Shown: positions 62,389-64,000 of the stretch, piece after piece
Layout: every line of letters starts with the position of its first letter
Numbering within the stretch: position 1 is the stretch's first letter
Source: Candidatus Parabacteroides intestinigallinarum
GTDB lineage: Bacteria; Bacteroidota; Bacteroidia; Bacteroidales; Tannerellaceae
DNA: 64,000 nt
Reading direction: 5' to 3'
NCBI GenBank assembly: GCA_019114945.1
Contig: DXEN01000017.1
Coordinates: 1 to 64,000 of the forward strand
Notes under the pieces: generated by a model
What the model saw: only the letters and a program-made list of their open reading frames with translations
Databases searched by the model: none
What the model was told of the DNA's origin: nothing
Position numbers and translations under genes: made by a program

Positions 62389-64000
62389 CTATCGGTTCTT
62401 GGCCCGCTCGCGGGCTTCTTTCTCTTTCGCCTTCAAGGCCTCCTTGCGGGCTTTCTCGCGCTCCTTCAACTTCTTCTTATAGGCACGCTCCTTCTCCTTG
62501 CGTTCCTTCTCCTTCTCTTTCAACTTCTGTTTGTAAGCACGCTCCTTCTCCTTCCGGAGCTCCTCGCGGGCTTTCAGTTTCGCCTTGCGGTCGGCCTCCG
62601 CCTGTTTCAGCTTCGCCTTGCGCTCTTTCTCCAGTTGTTTCTCGCGCTCCCGTTTGGCCTTCAATAGGGCACGCTCCTCTTCCTCTTGTCGCTCGCGCAA
62701 CTCCTCGCGTTCTTTCGCCTTGCGCTCACGCAATTCCTCGTCCGCCTTTTGTTTCTCCTCGAACGCCTTGCGGGCCTCCTCCCTGCGAGCCTCTTCCTCG
62801 GCGGCCTTGCGGGCACGGATCTCCATCACCTCCTCCAAGGTCATGCCCTCGTCCTCTACCGGCGCTTGCACGCCCGGTATCTCCTCCCTGCCGGGCAACA
62901 CCACCGGCTGAACGCCGATCGTATCCACCTCGGGCACCGCGATCGTATCGAGCGATTCCGGACGTAAGAAGAGGGAATCCGGCAAAACGAACGGGCGCTC
63001 CTCCGCCCCTGTTTCCTCCCGGGCAGGTATCTCGCGCTCATCCTCAGCGGCGGACGGTTCTTCTTCCGTCCGTTCCGTTTCCGCGGCTTCCCCCGCTTTC
63101 GCCTCCTCCTCGGCGGCTTCCATCCGGGCATCCCAACGAGCAGCTAACTCCGGTAACTCTTCCCCGAAATGCTCATCGAAGAAAGCGATATATTCATCCA
63201 ACGTCTTGCCATGCATCAAAGTCTCGTAATTATCGTCCGAGATAGGCAACACGACTACCGCCTCGCTCAAGGCACCGGCATATCCATCTTTACCATAAAT
63301 CATCTTGTAATACTGCACGGCCTCGTCAAGATTGACAAACCCCTTGATCGCTAACATACTCATCGAGCCTGCCTGTATCGGCTCCAAATCGAGTTCTTTC
63401 ACCATGAAATTTGCGAAGTTGTAAGCAGCGGCGACAAACAGCAACTGATTCGAGTCCACGCTTCCGGTCGGATAAACCAATAGCATCTGATACGGCATAT
63501 TCCGCTCGGACGAGAAGACACGCGCCGAATCCGCCGCCGACAAAGAGCCGTCCTCTCCCAAGCCGAAACGCAGGTTCCACGTCATCCCCCTCACGCCCCC
63601 TTGCACCATCGCACGTCCCCGCAAGACACCTTTCAGCATCTCGCCCGCCAACTCCGTCACGTCCGCGCTCGGGTATTTATCGATCAACGCTTTCAACGCC
63701 AACTTAAAGCTCTCGGCATCACCGGACTGCACATAAGTCAGCGCCTCCAGGAACATGAACTTCGGCATCAGCGTCGCCAACGGGTACTTCTCGCTCACGT
63801 AACGGTAGCTTTTACGCACCGCCGAGGTATCCCCTGCCAAATAACGTTCGTAAGTAGCCTCATAGATAGAATCCTGCACCACGTCCATCATCCGGATATT
63901 GTACTCATAGTTCGGATCGGCCAGTGCCACGGCATAGTCGCTCTCCGGGAAGGCCTCCATCAGCTTCGTCTTATACGCCGCCGCCAATGCGGCGTCGCCA
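62389..64000 (-). CDS. TPR/PorW (SprE)-like protein, 3' part (runs off the window)
   Basis: About 537 residues are visible; the frame remains open to base 64000, so the 5' part is outside. The first 300 residues have TPR-like helical pairs (YLAGDTSAVRKSYRYVSEKYP; LEALTYVQSGDAESFK) and an IKGFVNLDEAVQYYKMIYGKD segment as in the PorW/SprE-type lipoproteins of the gliding/type 9 secretion system. An acidic/proline region follows. The last about 140 residues are a single charged helix made of Glu, Lys, Arg and Ala. The PorW assignment is tentative; the coiled tail is clear. Confidence 0.7.
   Translation of the reverse strand, partial: GDAALAAAYKTKLMEAFPESDYAVALADPNYEYNIRMMDVVQDSIYEATYERYLAGDTSAVRKSYRYVSEKYPLATLMPKFMFLEALTYVQSGDAESFKLALKALIDKYPSADVTELAGEMLKGVLRGRAMVQGGVRGMTWNLRFGLGEDGSLSAADSARVFSSERNMPYQMLLVYPTGSVDSNQLLFVAAAYNFANFMVKELDLEPIQAGSMSMLAIKGFVNLDEAVQYYKMIYGKDGYAGALSEAVVVLPISDDNYETLMHGKTLDEYIAFFDEHFGEELPELAARWDARMEAAEEEAKAGEAAETERTEEEPSAAEDEREIPAREETGAEERPFVLPDSLFLRPESLDTIAVPEVDTIGVQPVVLPGREEIPGVQAPVEDEGMTLEEVMEIRARKAAEEEARREEARKAFEEKQKADEELRERKAKEREELRERQEEEERALLKAKREREKQLEKERKAKLKQAEADRKAKLKAREELRKEKERAYKQKLKEKEKERKEKERAYKKKLKEREKARKEALKAKEKEARERAKNR

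Overview
The window comes from a chromosome of the order Bacteroidales (phylum Bacteroidota); a Parabacteroides/Tannerellaceae-type genome is my best guess from the gene families, not a proven assignment. The support is two SusC/SusD-type systems, LytTR signalling, Na+-pumping oxaloacetate decarboxylase, meso-diaminopimelate dehydrogenase, a FimB/Mfa2-like lipoprotein, promoters of the Bacteroidota type (TTTG - about 19-21 bases - TAnnTTTG) and weak ribosome binding sites. I saw no rRNA, tRNA, CRISPR array, prophage or transposase.

Layout. 1-1379: 5' part of a SusC-like receptor gene (minus strand) that leaves the window. 1380-2290: long leader, then an array of 41-bp palindromic repeats. 2399-4708: a DUF6261-like protein and penicillin-binding protein 4. 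4701-11281 (minus): a TolC/MacA/ATPase/MacB tripartite efflux operon followed by a LytS/LytTR-type sensor and regulator. 11395-17588 (minus): acetyltransferase-like protein, topoisomerase IV ParE, CoaD, C-terminal processing protease and a pair of half-size chromate transporters, apparently one transcript. 17712-20972 (plus): an SMP-30-type lipoprotein and RNase R. 21087-24962 (minus): ddh, lgt, a flavodiiron-type protein and nagB. 25139-26010: a compact two-gene cassette (52-residue protein plus a TacT-like GNAT) between imperfect direct repeats. 26087-29494 (minus): phosphoesterase, sugar isomerase/epimerase and Gfo/Idh oxidoreductase, interrupted by a 42-bp repeat array.

29657-32379: FimB/Mfa2-like lipoprotein, then a STAS protein, an RsbW-like ATPase and a methyltransferase. 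32594-36023: the three Na+-pump decarboxylase subunits. 36187-38037: SLC13/TrkA-C transporter. 38249-39217: TPR protein. 39307-45688 (minus): SusC, SusD and a secreted M81 (MlrC-like) metallopeptidase, likely one uptake/degradation unit. 46203-50400 (plus): rpmH, then a PASTA protein, RluD-type pseudouridine synthase, D-Ala-D-Ala ligase and an acyltransferase. 50457-56720 (minus): DUF3108 protein, Ig-like lipoprotein, LolC/E-type permease, aminotransferase, YitT protein. 57305-58972: nucleoside kinase with a ThrRS-like N-terminus. 59037-62327 (plus): S41 lipoprotein protease, AI-2E-family permease, methionine aminopeptidase. 62389-64000: 3' part of a TPR/PorW-like gene with a very long charged helix.

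Two things stand out. First, the GNAT cassette at 25139-26010 looks like a toxin-antitoxin unit whose small partner I do not recognise, flanked by 29/33-identical direct repeats. Second, at least six intergenic sites carry short tandem palindromic arrays; the sequences are unrelated from site to site, but the periods fall into only two classes (22-23 bp and 41-42 bp). A secreted M81 peptidase linked to SusC/SusD is a further candidate for an undescribed function.
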